A stretch of DNA of 6,511 nucleotides from Clostridia bacterium (lineage in GTDB: Bacteria; Bacillota; Clostridia; Oscillospirales; Acutalibacteraceae), in NCBI GenBank assembly GCA_017631705.1, contig JAGBSU010000092.1:1-6511 (forward strand), written 5' to 3'. Shown here piece after piece: positions 5,397-6,511 of this stretch (position 1 is the first letter of the stretch; every line of letters starts with the position of its first letter). Below the pieces are notes generated by a model. It ran no database searches. It was not told the DNA's origin and was given only the letters and a program-made list of their open reading frames with translations. The translations under genes and the position numbers were made by a program.

Positions 5397-5895
5397 CTTC
5401 CATCACATAACTGTTGCCGCGCGGTAAACCAATTTGTTTCATCACGGTTTCTTCCTTTTCGCGCATGCGCACAGCTTCCATACCACCTTGCACGTGGTCA
5501 TACCCCAACAAATGCAGCATGGAATGTACCACCAAATACCCTACCTCACGGTTAAAAGAATGTCCGTAAAGTTCCGATTGCTTTAATGCTTGTTCCAACG
5601 ACAGCACAATATTACCCAGTTGTTTTTCGCCGGTTTCCGGATTTTCATCGTACACACCGTTTTCTCCAAGCGGGAACGACAGCACGTCGGTCGCCGCCTC
5701 AATGCCACGTTGTTCCATATTGATGCAGTGGATACGCATGTTATCCACCAATGAAACGTCCACTTGTGCACAGCCGTCAAAATTTTCCATTTCCAGCACG
5801 GCATGACAGCAACGACGAATCAACAATCGCATGCCGGTAGGTATCTTTATCGTCTTTTGTTGGTTTTCAATGTCGACTCGAATTTTTTTCAACAT
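5389..5895 (-). CDS. ybeY: Endoribonuclease YbeY, rRNA maturation factor
   Basis: UPF0054/YbeY family metalloprotein of 168 residues. YbeY takes part in 16S rRNA 3'-end processing and ribosome quality control and works in the same pathway as Era, encoded two genes downstream. The zinc site is HSMLHLLGYDH (His124, His128, His134), preceded by TDVLSFP (69-75) and LGNIVLS (93-99). The last motif is normally LGDI, so an Asn replaces the usual Asp here. Start choice is uncertain: ATG 5895 gives MLKKIRVDIENQQ, which fits the family, with purine-rich AGGAAGG/GGAAG 11-16 nt upstream and an AAGGA touching the ATG. The in-frame ATG at 5928 would add 11 Lys-rich residues and lacks a ribosome binding site; TTG 5892 is also possible. 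It overlaps the end of phoH by 29 nt and dgkA by 8 nt. Confidence 0.94.
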   Translation of the reverse strand: MLKKIRVDIENQQKTIKIPTGMRLLIRRCCHAVLEMENFDGCAQVDVSLVDNMRIHCINMEQRGIEAATDVLSFPLGENGVYDENPETGEKQLGNIVLSLEQALKQSELYGHSFNREVGYLVVHSMLHLLGYDHVQGGMEAVRMREKEETVMKQIGLPRGNSYVMEDE

Positions 5896-6511
5896 TCCTT
5901 GGTTTTCTTCCTTCCTGCTTTTTTTCATACTGTTCGTACGCTTGAATAATACGCTGCACCAGTTGGTGCCGCACCACGTCTTTTTGACCGAACGTGCAAA
6001 TCGAAATATCTTCCACGTTTTTCAGAACACGCATAACTTCCCTTAATCCGCTTTTTTGACCGCCGGGTAAGTCGATTTGTGTAACGTCGCCCGTAACAAC
6101 CATCTTGGAATTGAAACCGAGACGCGTTAAAAACATTTTCATTTGCTCCGGTGTGGTGTTTTGTGCTTCGTCCAAAATCACAAAACTATCGTCTAATGTT
6201 CTACCGCGCATATAAGCAAGCGGTGCGATTTCAATGTTGCCGCGTTCTAAATATTTTTGGTACGTTTCGGTACCCAACATATCAAACAACGCATCGTAAA
6301 GCGGACGTAAATACGGATCAACCTTCGATTGCAAGTCACCCGGTAAAAAACCTAATTTTTCGCCCGCTTCTACCGCCGGACGTGTCAAAATAATACGGTT
6401 AACTTGTTTAGAGCGAAAAGCTTCTACCGCCATTGCCACCGCCAAATACGTTTTTCCCGTACCGGCAGGGCCGATACCCAACACAACTGTATTGTTGCGA
6501 ATTGCTTCCAC
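5867..6511 (-). CDS. phoH: PhoH family ATPase, N-terminus missing at window edge
   Basis: The gene runs in from the right edge; the visible first codon GTG (6511-6509) is probably an internal Val of a YVEAI-type stretch, not a start. The family is usually about 320 residues, so roughly the first 100 residues, including the KH-like N-terminal part, are missing. The 214 visible residues cover the whole ATPase core: Walker A GPAGTGKT (14-21), RPAVEAGEKLGFLPGD (44-59), Walker B FVILDEAQN (110-118) and TGDVTQIDLP (140-149, sensor region). The tail (about 193-214) is Lys/Arg/Glu rich. PhoH (PhoL/YbeZ type) is a cytoplasmic ATPase, in several bacteria a partner of YbeY in RNA metabolism; the phosphate-starvation name comes from E. 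coli. The direct phoH-ybeY adjacency with 29 nt overlap fits the partnership. The pgpH gene found between them in B. subtilis is absent here. Confidence 0.94.
   Translation of the reverse strand: MEAIRNNTVVLGIGPAGTGKTYLAVAMAVEAFRSKQVNRIILTRPAVEAGEKLGFLPGDLQSKVDPYLRPLYDALFDMLGTETYQKYLERGNIEIAPLAYMRGRTLDDSFVILDEAQNTTPEQMKMFLTRLGFNSKMVVTGDVTQIDLPGGQKSGLREVMRVLKNVEDISICTFGQKDVVRHQLVQRIIQAYEQYEKKQEGRKPRNVEKNSSRH

Noticed and set aside
5145..5555. A 136-residue plus-strand reading frame
   Set aside because: Antisense to the dgkA-ybeY junction, low-complexity His/Pro/Arg-rich translation, no recognisable domain.

Overview
The window reads as a chromosomal housekeeping region of a Bacillota (Firmicutes) bacterium, probably a member of the Clostridia. 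The grounds are the gene order phoH - ybeY - dgkA - era - yqzL - recO - mutS2, the presence of MutS2 and of the small YqzL protein (both typical of this phylum), and strong AGGAGG-type ribosome binding sites. The assignment below phylum level is inference. Every gene lies on the minus strand, so transcription runs from the right end of the window to the left.

Reading in the direction of transcription: a 5'-truncated phoH (6511-5867), ybeY (5895-5389), dgkA/undecaprenol kinase (5396-4932), era (4935-4036, TTG start), the 57-codon yqzL (3956-3783), recO (3823-3089), a structured 271-bp non-coding insertion (3089-2819), mutS2 (2805-427) and the 5' part of a Cof-type HAD phosphatase gene (420-1, cut by the window edge). 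Junctions are very tight: phoH/ybeY overlap by 29 nt, ybeY/dgkA by 8 nt, dgkA/era share a TTGA start-stop, and yqzL/recO overlap by 41 nt. This points to one co-transcribed, translationally coupled operon. Several members meet in ribosome biology (YbeY and Era in 16S rRNA maturation; MutS2 with an Smr domain, linked to collided ribosomes). RecO and possibly MutS2 add DNA repair/recombination, and DgkA recycles the lipid carrier of wall synthesis.

The outstanding item is the 271-bp element between recO and mutS2. It has near-perfect 18-bp terminal inverted repeats, is flanked on both sides by TA, and is packed with internal hairpins. Removing it together with one TA restores a normal compact junction in which the recO stop codon TAA overlaps the mutS2 Shine-Dalgarno and only 10 nt separate stop from start. 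That strongly suggests a MITE-like, non-autonomous transposable element that landed in an operon junction without damaging either gene. No tRNA, rRNA, CRISPR array or transposase gene was seen. Apart from this element the only gap worth noting is the 79 nt between era and yqzL, which holds one small stem-loop.
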